Made by a program: the position numbers and the translations under genes. A stretch of 64,000 nt of DNA from Ramazzottius varieornatus (taxonomy: Eukaryota; Tardigrada; Eutardigrada; Parachela; Ramazzottiidae): the NCBI GenBank assembly GCA_001949185.1, contig BDGG01000002.1, positions 2,370,467 to 2,434,466 on the forward strand, given 5' to 3'. Positions within the stretch are counted from its first letter, which is position 1. Each line of letters begins with the position of its first letter. Below, piece after piece: positions 45,825 through 57,488 of the stretch. Under the pieces are notes generated by a model. The model was not told the DNA's origin, ran no database searches, and was given only the letters and a program-made list of their open reading frames with translations.

Positions 45825-48001
45825 TGCCGTATCTGGACAAGCCGAACGCAGGACTTTATAGGTCTCACGACACGCCTGACGGTACTCTCTTTATCATTAG
45901 TCAGTGGCAAACGAAGCACCATTTACCACTGATATATCGTAAGCTGTAAGAGAAAGAACCGAATTTGAGGTAGCCCGTGTAAGTTGATCGAGGTGGTGAA
46001 GGCCGGGCGATTGGCAGCTTGGTTTTTTAACGTTTACTTCATCTGATACGTGTTATCGTATCGTTGTTCTTCGATTTCGGGCAAGCGGTCATCAGCCAGT
46101 TTCTTTGTGGACCCGCGGTCCATGAGGTTCTCTGGCACAAATAGGGAGCCGCGTTCCATAGGCAAATTTTTGTCATGAAAATTTGCCTAATAGAAAAGTT
46201 TTCGAACTTTGTACCTTACGTCACGACTCGAGTCACCGGCTCCGGTCGGTACAAACGGCTCGATCAAATACCTGCATAAAACGCGCCTAAGAAGTTTTAA
46301 TTCAATAACAGCAGCGAGGGAGTCGGGCGCAAAAAGACTGACACTAGACAATTAGCTACATCATCTGTGCACTCTTTACCGTATTCGGTCGACGAAAAAC
46401 CCGTCAGTATTAGGCAAATTTTACAACGATGTTTGCCTACGGGATGCGCCTGCAAAGTGAAAAAAACAGGTCTGGTCCCCCAGATTTTCGGTCCCTGACG
46501 CGCGTTCGATTTCGGGTTTCTTTTTGTGCATGTTATAGAACCTGAGAGATCGTAAGCTAACCACGGACCGATCGATGGATCCTTGGATATTGCTATCGGT
46601 CCCAGCAGGGTATGGCTAGGTTCGGGCTAGACCTGTACTGTACCAAGTCCAATACTTAAGTGGGCTAACCGTCATGCTTTGACAACGGTATTACTGCTTA
46701 CCAGATTCAGCCACTTGATCGTCTTCAGGGAAAGCTGATTAGCCAAGCTTCACGTTGATAAGCCTTTTTTGACAATGTTTAATAACAGAGATTATCAAAT
46801 AAAACTAATGACCATAATAACAGTCCATTTTTACAGAAATGCAGGTAGGTCAGTTGGACTCGTTACGGTTTGCGTTTGACTGCTGTCGACAGGCGGGATG
46901 CGACGCCATTGCGATCGACAGACCGCACGTGCTGATCGCGTATCATAATTCTCTTCTTATCGAGACGTCCATCGGCAACGGGCTCCGCTCCGCCGACCGT
47001 TGTGGCATGGGTCCAGTCTCAGTCAAATTTCATCCGTAAATTCTTGAGAAGTTTGAGAAAGATTCTGAGAGGATTTCTTCTCGAAATCTTCTCAAAAGGG
47101 CAAACAGTTTTGTGAAACTTCCATGCTTATCGAAGCGTAGCGAAGCTAGCACTCGATGCCCCTTGATACTGTCTCCCATTTCATGTCAAAAAAGGGGTGG
47201 TTCGGAGCTAAAAATGTTATCCCGTAAATTGGGCTGCCGATACCCATATATCAAAGCAGCCCTTAAGGGACAGCGCTCGGGGGATACCAAGTCCTTGTAG
47301 GATACTTCAAGGCGGAAACAGTACGCACTTTCCGAAGTCACTACAAAGTCCGAGTCCAAAGTCCATGTCGCAAGTCCAGAACTGGCTCGTTTGAGTCACT
47401 GAAGGAAAGACAAAGTGTAGGAGACTTTGGACTTCAGGCAAACTTCATGTGCCGGGCAATAGCGCCACCGGGTCTCCACCGCAGTCGCGGATCTTGGGCT
47501 AAAGGTAAGAGTTGTAGACACTACAGACATCAAGTTGCCACCGCCAGATGAAAGTCCCACTGTAGCTATGATGAGTTGCAACGTCATTCATAAGCGCAAC
47601 AGCTGATCAGAACTTTGAATAGTTGGGCAGCCACCATGCTTCCCAATGCTAGCTAACCGCAACTCCGATTACGCTATTTTTCGAAAATAAGGGGAGCTCT
47701 GGAAAGCAAAATGTAGTTAGACGTCACGAGAGGGGCGGAGCAAGGCAGTAGCTACAGTCGTAAAGTGAACGGGGTGGCAACTTAATCTCTGTACTAATCT
47801 TATCATCAACAGCAGTGCAATAATATGTAACCGATCACCTTGCAGACAGTCTGTTGGGTAGTCGCTGAATCAATGCCATTGACGCAGATGCTTTGGTTAA
47901 AAGTTACCCGACGCCCGTTAATCTCGTGTCTGGAAGATTCTTACCGGTTCTACCCCCAACTAAGATTAATTTTGTCTTTTTGTAGCTTTGTGGCTTATGA
48001 G
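45825..48001. other. Intergenic between the P450 paralogues
   Basis: About 2.2 kb without a recognisable exon. A stem-loop AGGCAAATTTT..AAAATTTGCCT lies at about 46160-46191, with related ggcaaattt words near 46411. Otherwise nothing seen. Confidence 0.45.
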
Positions 48002-50317
48002 ATGATCTCTATCGTGTTGGGAGTAGCAGCACTGCTCGTTGCTGTGTATTACTGGTGGGCGAACAATGCGTCGGAAGGAATCCATTCGGACAACTTTCCG
48101 CCAGGACCTAAAGGACTGCCCATCGTTGGGGACATCTTCCTCTTTGCCTCTAAATCACGGCATACGACCATCCAGCAATTCGGCAAACAGTTCGGCGGGG
48201 TGTTTAGCACACGAGCCGGCACTGCGTAAGACCATGCAAACCGTGGGCAATGTTAGCGGCAGCAAAAGTGCCTTCTTCTGGTTTTTCTTTTCGGGTTGAC
48301 CATGGCCTCCCGTACTAACAGAGTTCTGATTCTCCCAATTAGACCACGGGCCGTCTGGGTCACTTCTTACAAAGGATTCCGGGAAGCCTTGATCGATCGA
48401 GCTTGGGGTTTCGCTGGACGCCCGGAAGGCGTGTTTTTCAAAGATCAGAGTTCAGTACATCATCCAGGTATCTACACGCGACTTAACTTTGTACCGGTAT
48501 AACTGGCTACTCCACACGGAAGAGCTGACCGTGAACATTTACTGTATATACATTGTAGTTTTGTCGCGTTCACAGGTATGATAATCAGTGGAACAGAGGA
48601 GTCCGCCAAGAACGTGAGAAAATTCACCTTGGTCACACTGCGCAACCTGGGCTTTGGTCAACGCAGTATGCAAGCCAACATTCTTCAGGAAGCCGAAAAC
48701 GTCATCACGGAGTTTCGCCGAAAGAAGAGCGAACCGTTTAATCCAAGAAGCATTGTCGCATTGGCCACAGCTAACGTAATCGCTTCCATCACACTTGGAA
48801 GAACCTTCAAATACGGTAAATATTAATAATAATGAATGCATCCTCCACTCGAAAGAGAGTAATTAAGTTTATTAGGACACCCGGTCCGCAGATCAGACGC
48901 GTCTTCTTTATTTTTAACGAAGAATAAACTGTGTATGGATCATACCTCTCCGTACTGCATCCGAAATTCTACCGCAATGTTTCCGCTCGATTTGGCGACA
49001 AACTGGTCAAAGCTTCCAAATCAAGGCAAAGGTGGTCAGGCAAGCGATACAAATATCCCATCAAGCATTTAGAGGTTAGGGCATACCTTTGTAGACTTAT
49101 GAGGATCATGATAGCGGAGGCCTTCAAAGTTCCCTGAGCAAGCAGTAAAGAACTGCTACTGTAGTTTGACAAAATATTCGGCTTGTACTCGGAATATTTC
49201 ATTTTTTCAGGCGACGAGGGTATGGTGATGATGACGGAAACAATCACCTTTGGAATGAAACAGATCCTGGTGGCTGCCCGCGATCGAATGTTCCCATTCA
49301 TGAAGTACCTGCCAAACAATGCACGCACCATCATGGCCGAAGTGTTTGGTTCTATAAAAGGATTTCTCAACAAAATCATCGACGAGCATCGTCCAACGCA
49401 TGTGCCAAACGAGCCCAGAGACTTTATAGACGTTTGGCTGGATCAAAGTACCGACGTCGTGACGCCCACCAACTCTATATACTCCTCGGAACGTCTACCC
49501 AATGTGTTGGTGGATCTGTTCGCCGGAGGGTTCGAAACAACCGCTACCGCTTTTCAGTGGTGAGCAGCTCCCAATGCATGTGTATCTCGGCTTTGAATTT
49601 CGTTTTTGTCTGTTTGGGCTATCGTAGGCTCTTCGTCATGATGTTACACCACCCAGAAATTCAAAGCAAGATCCATAAGGAACTGGATCGAGTGGTGGGT
49701 CTTAATGCGGAAGTGACTTTGGACCATCGTGATGAACTAGTGTATACTGAAGCTGTCATCTTGGAAACTCTTCGGGTATATCCGCTTTTGCCCTTCGCTA
49801 TTCCGCACCAAGCTACGGATGACACCATGCTTGGTGGCTACCTGATTCCGAAAGGTAAGACCATTATGGCGAAAAAGCGTAGAAAATAGCAGTTGGTGTT
49901 CTTGCCCAGATGTTTCTACGGCTCGCATTCGTTCATAACAGAATAGCGACAAGCTTTGAATTTTCCTTTGTAATTCAGTGAATTGTTTTTATTCTAGGTA
50001 CTACGGTAATGATGCATTTGTATTCCATCCTTCACGATCCCGAACTATGGGACAACGTCGAGGAGTTCAAGCCGGATCGTTTCATCAAAGACGGTAAAAT
50101 AAGCGTTCCTGAATACTTCGTGCCGTTCGGCGCCGGCCGACGCTCCTGTATCGGGGAACAACTGGCCCGCAAAGAACTCTTCCTCGTCTTTGCCAACATC
50201 ATGTCGCATTTCAACCTGGAAAAACCTGCCGGAGCTGAAGTTCCTTCCCTAGAGACAATACAGGCTGTTGTTTTACAGCCAAAGCCTTTCGAAATTGTTG
50301 CAAAACCCAGACAGTGA
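48002..50317 (+). CDS. Cytochrome P450, CYP2 clan (copy 2)
   Basis: Six exons (48002-48225, 48343-48467, 48576-48815, 49211-49559, 49628-49854, 49998-50317) give 494 residues. Membrane anchor MISIVLGVAALLVAVYYWW, hinge FPPGPKGLPIVG, I-helix AGGFETT, ETLR, FKPDRF (Asp instead of the Glu in copy 1) and haem loop FGAGRRSCIG with Cys439. Same intron positions and phases as copy 1, high similarity throughout, and strongest divergence in the first two exons. The longer open frame starting 162 bases upstream is 5' UTR, since MISIVLG aligns with the start of copy 1. A poly(A) signal lies at 50459-50464. Confidence 0.93.
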
Positions 50318-50458
50318 GTGACTTTATTCTTATTGTTTATTCTTATCGATATTACAATACGCATCTTTGGACTCGCAACACTAACCAGCTGCCCAAAATC
50401 GCAGTATGAAGATATAGCATATCGTTTCCTATTCTCATCCTCCACAACATAGATACAC

Positions 50459-50464
50459 AATAAA
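50459..50464 (+). terminator. Poly(A) signal AATAAA of P450 copy 2
   Basis: Canonical hexamer 142 bases after the stop codon. Confidence 0.55.
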
Positions 50465-50595
50465 TACTTATATATATTAAATTATATCGTTCCGTTCCCA
50501 TATCAAAGAACAATGAAAATTGATCTTGAAGGTCTTCGGTATTTGACGTTACAACTGTTGAGCGGTCAGTTTCGTTGGCCAATGGCAGCGGTATC

Positions 50596-53500
50596 TCAAC
50601 CGATTGGATACGGAACTGGAGGTGGAGGACCGTATGGTACTGGTTCAGGTGGGCCTGGATATGGCTCTGGTATTCTTCCGTAATAGTTCTGCAACATAGT
50701 GCGGGATTTTTTCTTGCTCAAATGTCTGGTGGAAATCTAGTGCTAATGATAGGCCGATGATCCAAGAAAAAATAATAAGATCTTACCGCTGGCTTTTGGA
50801 TTCCGAAAAATTTGTACAAATCCAGTTGCGGAATCATCTTGCAAGGTACGAGTGGGTTCCTGAATCAGAAGAACAGGTAACTTAATCAAACTGTATTTGA
50901 GTGACCGAACTTGATGGTGAAAAAAATGAAAAGAAAACGAATGGACTTACAGCTCCGATACGTCCAAGAATGAATTCCAGGGGGCGCTGCGCAGTTCCGT
51001 CGTGGCGCAGATTAGCTGTGCCATCGAAGCCGTCTTCCTGATCATTTCCAGTTGTTCTCGATGAACAAAATAAATTGTATCGATGCCAAAATTAGCGGAT
51101 CATTAAAGTATAGATGGCTCTTACCAGGCTTGAATTGATCTGGGTTCTCGAACCAGAAGCGATCCGCCACTCGTTTGCCGCGGAACTCCAAAGCGATGAC
51201 GCAAGCAAACGTCGGGCCGACACTGGCTTCACCGTTGACCGGATTCTCCATCATACCTCCAGCGTTGAAATCCTAAACCAACCGGCAAAGATCATAAATT
51301 ATTCCCCGGTTGTTTTGTTTAGAGGAAACCACTTACAATGTCGTCGACAGTCTTGTATAGCTTTTGCAAAATGGCAATGTTGTCGTAGGGCATGAAGTCT
51401 TTCAGGTCGGCGAAGTCGTAGGCTCGTCCATATCCGCAGGCTTCCCTAATGTCGTTGTAAGTTCCCAAACCTGGAGGAAAAAGAACATGAATCGTTTCCC
51501 CATGGTACCTTCTATATCTAACTCTAGATTGACAGCGTACCGTGATCACGTCCTCGTTGGATAGCGATGGCTTCCAAATCTAGGCCGAACGGTAGTCTTC
51601 CGCGGAAGAGTCTTCCTTGGAGTTCCAGGGTAACTTGTCGGTCAAAAGCCAACGAGATCTCTTCCAGCATGCCGTTGATGATAGCGTCTGCGTTACCGTC
51701 TTCATAGAGAAGCGTCTGGTTGTTGAACTGGGTGGATAAGAGGTGTGCTTCCGGCGGACCAGTCGAGAAGATTAACCTACGAATGAATGCAAAGTTCAAG
51801 TAAGCACACAGACAAACATGACCGTTGCGTCGCGCGTCACTTCAGTGTCCACCACCTACTCGATCCTCAAGTTCAGCACGGAAGAGGAAGAAACCGGTGA
51901 ACATAAACACAAGCCTGACTGTCGCCACAATTTGTCTGCGGAAGATCCCCAACACTTCATATGAGCTACTGTAAAGTGTTCGAGTTTTGGTATACTTGAT
52001 TGCTTGATTTTAATGGCAGCTTTCCTTTGCTTGCCGGGCAATGAGCCATCCACAATGTTTACGTACAGTCCATTTGTGATTCTGGAGTTTACTTCCGAAT
52101 GCTCATTTCTTAATTAGTGCTTTTCGGATTTTCTCGTCATGGTCAAATGTTTGAGCTCACCTTGGTACAACATCGGCGACCAAACTGTGCATCCTGAAAG
52201 CCGACGTGGTGAACTCGTTGATGACATGTGGGTCGTATGTCTCATCGTAGCCTTCGAAGTATCCTTCATGTTCCAGCTTGAGAGCGTAGCGTTTATGGCT
52301 GGCTATCTTCTCGCCAAGAATAACCGGCAGAAGCTCTTTGTAGATGATTGCTTGGTACGTGGCCACAAAGATCTTCCTGGTTTCCTGGAACAGAACCTCG
52401 TCCGACCAGTCAGGGTACACGGCGGCCATGAAGTTGGCAATGTGGTTGTGGTAGCGCATGAAGACGGTGTGGAGAGCCATGAGAGGTGGCTGCTGGTTGA
52501 CACGGTCATCGCCGGCCAGGAAGCATGTGCGACGAGGGTCGAGTGCTTTGCATGAGGTGGGACCGTGAGACGGCAGAGACGGCAGGATCATCTGGAAGAT
52601 GTCGGTGTACTGGTCGTTGGGGATACCGGTGTAAATGTCGCGGAAGGCCAACTGCCCTTTGTAGAAGTTGCGGATGGCCAGATCTTGCTCGTCCGTGTTG
52701 CCGTAGACCATGGAAGCGTCGAGCCAATGTGTTACTGTGCTGAACTGCTCCCGAACTCCTGTACACAAAGCAGACAGTGAGAACAGTGTGGAGAGCCAGC
52801 TGGCAGTAAATGTTACTATGTTATGAGACCCAGCCAAACGGGATGAGAATACCGAGCTCCGAGTGAAAATAAAATTATTCAAAATCTCGCAATTCCGACT
52901 AATAATTTCAGAATTCAGAATGTTACAGATTTACAGAATTTTACTTTTGTCTGGATATTCATTCATTTCCTTTCGTGCTCGCTCTCGAATGTAGTAATAT
53001 TTCATCATTTTCAGCTCAGATCTGAACCGGTTTGGCTTGCAGATGGTTTGACGAGTGTTGTATTGGTGGGTTCAGCAGACAAGGGTTTTGGGTATTAATT
53101 TGACAAGTCCGAGTGAAGATGATTGCCAGAAATGACAATCTGGTACTTTGTATATTGAGTGACGGATGTAAAAGCTAAAGTTTACAGTAGCCGGAGATGT
53201 AGAGTGGTCCGACAGTATCGGAATACACCACGGTTAGCGGCTACTGCACCAGCAGTATTACAGTGTAGCTCCTTGAAGAGGGCACTTACCGTAGCGACAG
53301 CGAGCTTCTTTAGACGGCAGTGAACGGGCAAACTGATGGCAAGTGATATTGAAGCGCGAGTAGAATGGATCATAAGGAGGGATGGAGAATTGGAAACACT
53401 CGGCTACTTGACAGTCGGCGTTGATGACACAACAATCAGGTTGTCGATTGTTCACTTGAAATGACGGCGCTAAACAATACAAGAAACACAACTTGACAGA

Positions 53501-55112
53501 ATAACCCCAACATGATACCCATACAGTACATCTAAGTTAGTGACATCGGCACACGATACATAGGCAAAACTTTCTCTTGTTGGAGAAGAATCGGGGAAAA
53601 TTGATGACATCCAATGGATATCCATTTTCCCTTAAAAATTTCTATATGTACGCCAAAAAACTAAAACTAAACCGATCGAACGTATCGAACACAAATGAAA
53701 TTTGATTGTGGTTCTTCTAATTTTCTGGGTTGGATCGACTTCGCCATTGCAAAATTACCTTCTTTAACAGTGTGATAGTTTAATTAGATAACGGCGAATT
53801 ATACAGAGTACCATTTTTTCTTACTTAGAGCTAAGTCGTGTCCAATCATTTGAGCAAAATACGGCATGAGAAGGTTGGCCGCTGGATGGGGGATAGGCTT
53901 GTTCTGGCTCATTGCCACACTGATGACTCGGGCATTGGGCAGTGGTACTTCCTTGTCGTAGTCCTTCACCACCGAAAAGATCCTCGGTACATCCTTGCCT
54001 GTAACAGCCAGCGGAAATTAATTTATAATACCGTGGGTCGATCGTGGCTAAGCTCGGTCGTGACTTCTGGTCAGCGTGGGAACCAGCAGGCATGTTGAAT
54101 ACAATGCTCACCGTCTTCATAAGTACGCTGGGTGATGCGTGAGTAGGGTTGTGTGCGGTTACCCCAGCTGGGATACTTGAGGTTGTTGCATATGCCTTCG
54201 AATGAACGGTACTTCAAGAAGCGATGGCAGTCCACTTGATCTTCGTATCCTGGAGCCGGACATTCCCTGAAGAAAAAGAGCGCTTTTAGAGTATCACTTC
54301 GTTACGGTACTAACGATATTTTTCGACAACCTGGTTTAATTCGGAGCGAAATTATTTCTACAGGAACAGGTCCTGACCTCGAGAAACTGATCCTGTTATT
54401 CAGGTGGGCTTTCCCACTTACTCTGGCATATAGCGCATTGATCCATGTTCGTTCATCTGATGTGGCGAGTATCCACTGTGTGACAGCACATCCGACGATG
54501 GCCGATTCTGATCCGAATAACTCGGGATGGCGGCTGACGTACTGTAGCTGGGCTGATGGCGTTCCGAGTACCCCGGTGGTCCGTATTTGGAAGGATGCGG
54601 AAGTGTCAAAAATAAATCCGTCACAACTGGAAAAAAGTTGGAAACATTGTTCGGTGCCGAATTCTTTCAAATTAACTGCTTTCCTTTTATTTCAATTTTC
54701 CCCGATTTCAGTTAAAATGTCGAAGAGCAAATGGACCAGTTTTGTACGATCACTTGGAGGTTCAGTCTCAGATATTCAACACTAGGTGCTTACTGCATCG
54801 CTCTGGTCCAGGATAAGGTCTATTCGGTGGTGGACCATACACTGGCCTCTTCTCCGGATACGCATGCGGTTCCATCTCCCGGTAGTACCCTGGACTTCTC
54901 GGAGGTCCATAATGTGGTGGTGACTTGGCTACTTCAGGGTATATCCTGGGTGCGTAAGGGGGTGACTCGGCAGGGACATTGTAGGATAGTATTCCTTGAA
55001 TTAGAACCGTCTGTAGTATAACCACCAGACACAGGGCAAAGGTAGATCCATGACAGGGCAGGAAAAGGGTGAGGTGGTCATGGGAAGAACCCCGTCGGCC
55101 TCCAGCGGCCAT
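50596..55112 (-). CDS. Animal haem peroxidase B with Pro/Tyr-rich ends
   Basis: Twelve minus-strand exons (55112-54794, 54626-54422, 54266-54112, 53998-53825, 53469-53290, 52758-52161, 51776-51541, 51470-51337, 51272-51125, 51056-50951, 50859-50787, 50688-50596) total 2421 nt, 806 residues. A hydrophobic segment (FALCLVVILQTVLIQGILS) near the N-terminus acts as signal or anchor, followed by a Pro/Tyr-rich stretch (PPHYGPPRSPGYYREMEP). The peroxidase domain has YRSFEGICNNL, distal His280 (MIGHDL), catalytic Arg430 (AGDDRVNQ), proximal His535 (FRMHSLV), GRDHG and GTYNDI. Gly279 and Gln433 replace the Asp and Glu that normally bind haem covalently. After LVPCKMIPQLDLYKFFG the protein ends in a Pro-rich tail (VPYGPPPPVPYPIG, stop). 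Upstream TTG-initiated frame was ignored. A TATA box is at 55312-55318. Paralogue of peroxidase A with homologous splice sites. Confidence 0.87.
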
Positions 55113-55311
55113 TTCCTTTGTGATGGACGAGCCAGACACGCTCTGACTGTCGATGAGACCTCTCCGTAGACTATGGGATATTGTACTTGACTTGAGCGAA
55201 AGACACAAAAGACAAGTCTACAGCCAGCGCACAAATGAAGAGAGCCAACAACGGCGATGATGATGGTATTAGACGACTGATCCGATGGAGAAGGATCAAG
55301 TCGCGGATGCC

Positions 55312-55318
55312 TTATATA
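55312..55318 (-). promoter_or_regulatory. TATA box (TATATAA) of peroxidase B
   Basis: Minus strand reads TATATAAGG about 200 bases upstream of the predicted ATG (55112). Confidence 0.5.
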
Positions 55319-57488
55319 TGTGGTCAGTTAGCACGAGTGACCCATGCTAAAGTACCTTCCGAATACTCGTGTACTGCGGATAGATGGTACGTGAAGGCGG
55401 TATGAGCGGTAGTTCGGTCGGCGAAGAGGACTGTCATGATGACGAGCCGCCGGAACAGTACTTTAATTCTGGTAAAAACCCATGTAATGGATGATGTTAT
55501 CTATCGGTAAGTATTTCATATAAATCTGGCCTCCTTCTTGTGCGGCGAACCGTGCTACACTTTGCATGTGATACAACTTCCCAGCGACGCCTGTGTTTTT
55601 CTCTTGTCCGCAAACCCGTGCATGGCGATGGTTTAAACATTCCTAGACCGGAGACATACGTAATGCTCGTAATGAACTTCTTTCCCTCCACAAAACAAAC
55701 TTTAATAAGACGATGAGTGAAGGGAAATTGAGCGGAACGCTTCTGTAATTCCTTCTAATTTGTGATAAGCCATGCGTTAGGTGACCAGGAAGTTATACTG
55801 TCAACCCCTGAACCATAGTCACACGTGTCGTCATCGATGTCATTGTTTACGAGGAATACCCGCCACTCCTGTGGAACACTCCCGGCGGAAAATTAAAGGT
55901 TGGCAACCTGGTACTTATACGACGTGGGTTACTTTGGATGTCGCCGTCACGCCATACACATTCCAAAAGAGAGATCGCAAAAATTTTAAATTTAATTTTC
56001 GGATAGTACTTCTTTGGTCCGAAATTTTTTGAAATTTGCATAGCCGGCTAACGAAATGAAAAGTCGTTGAAGCTATTTTTGTGATGGTTTCAAGCGTGTG
56101 TTGGTGACCTGAAAGATCTTGTATCAGATTGACAGCATCGAACCTCAAATTAGCGATGTCCGACTGACCAACGTCAAGTTCTCTTCATCATCACTTTGAT
56201 ATCTCATTGCGCGCCGGTCCGCGCGTCAGAACTTTGGCGCGTACGCGGTAGTCGGAGGCACAGGACAAGTGCAAGTGCATTCTAATGAGGTCGGTATTAA
56301 TTGCTCGGATTAAAAACATGTCCTTTCCGCTTCGTTCGCCGTCTGTTCATGTGCAGTCAGTATCATCACCGCGCTGGAAGAGCACCATCATCTTGAGAGA
56401 ACGCACACCATCGCGCGGTCGCGATCTCCGAATGGGGCAAACTACACAAAGAAATGATATTGGCTGGAAATGACGCGGGTGGCTTGGACGACCGCCATCT
56501 ACATTTGATCAAGCATTTGCGCTACGCGCTCTTGATCAATCAAAAACCGCTGTTTGCGCAGACTGTACAGTATTAATTTAGCTACCCACAACCCAGCCAT
56601 TCCGTGATAGTTCTACCCATCAGCAGGTCAATCTGCCTATCCCGCCATGTGAACCTGAACCAAGAGCCCACAGCGACCCATTGCACTATCATCATACACT
56701 TACCCTCTGCTCACACGACGTTGTAACGTAATCATCAAGGCAATCGTGTTCGTGTTTTCGTTCTGGAAAAAAAGAACTCAGTGTCGAAGAAGAGCAAACG
56801 TGAACCACAACAGCAAAACGGGTCGGCGAACAGCTTGATGTGGTCGTTTTCCCAAGTGGCGCACACTTTCTGCCAATTACACTGACGACATCCGCCAATT
56901 GAGACGACGATTTTCTTCAATATGATCATACAGTGCTGAAATGCATTACTTCCGGTGGTCACGTGACGTCAGTCACCGTTGACTGACGTTATATGACCAC
57001 GTGACACCGGAAGGGATGCATTTTCAGCACTGTATGCCGACGTCCTGACTATCGTAAAACTTTTCCCCAGTCCATCGCGACCGATGTCGTGTCAAGGCAG
57101 CAGGGGAAACAAAGAATTTTCAAGGCCATGCCCGAGTATCAGTATTCGGTGTGAGCAGAAAATGGAGAGTGTTTGACTTCCGGTCGCACAATGTTTTTTT
57201 ATTGGAAGGATATTTAGCAACATTAAACAAAAACGATCGTTGGAGCAACAAATGGAAAGAAGCTTCAGAGAAACGAGCTGAAAAAGCGCGATTTGGCCAT
57301 CTCACATCCATGATCACTCTTCCCAAACCCATCATTCAACCTCGCTCCGCTTTGATAAAACTACCAACCAACCAGAGACTGTTACAAAAAGGGAAGAGAA
57401 AGTTAACACAGCTTCGTATAAACTATGCGGATAATTTAGATGCTAATTGCTAGATACGAAAGAGAAAGAAGATATATTTATGATAAAA
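55319..57488. other. Intergenic between peroxidase B promoter and eRF1 3' end
   Basis: Contains the second copy of the 102-bp MITE (56931-57032) and one half-copy of the GTGGCGCAC repeat (near 56853). No gene recognised. Confidence 0.45.
56931..57032. mobile_element. 102-bp MITE, CAGTGCTGAA terminal inverted repeats (copy 2)
   Basis: Ends CAGTGCTGAAATGCATTACT and the inverse CAGTGCTGAAAATGCATCCC, arms of about 45 bases with CCGG..GTCACGTGA, flanked by TA at 56929-56930 and 57033-57034. Same family and length as 23329-23430. Confidence 0.88.

Noticed and set aside
50577-50760. Plus-strand Gly-rich frame (GYGTGGGGPYGTGSGG)
   Set aside because: It is the reverse complement of the Pro/Tyr-rich last exon of peroxidase B, which fits in phase with eleven upstream exons.
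52139-52780. Plus-strand open frames of 70-138 codons
   Set aside because: Shadows of the largest peroxidase B exon on the other strand.
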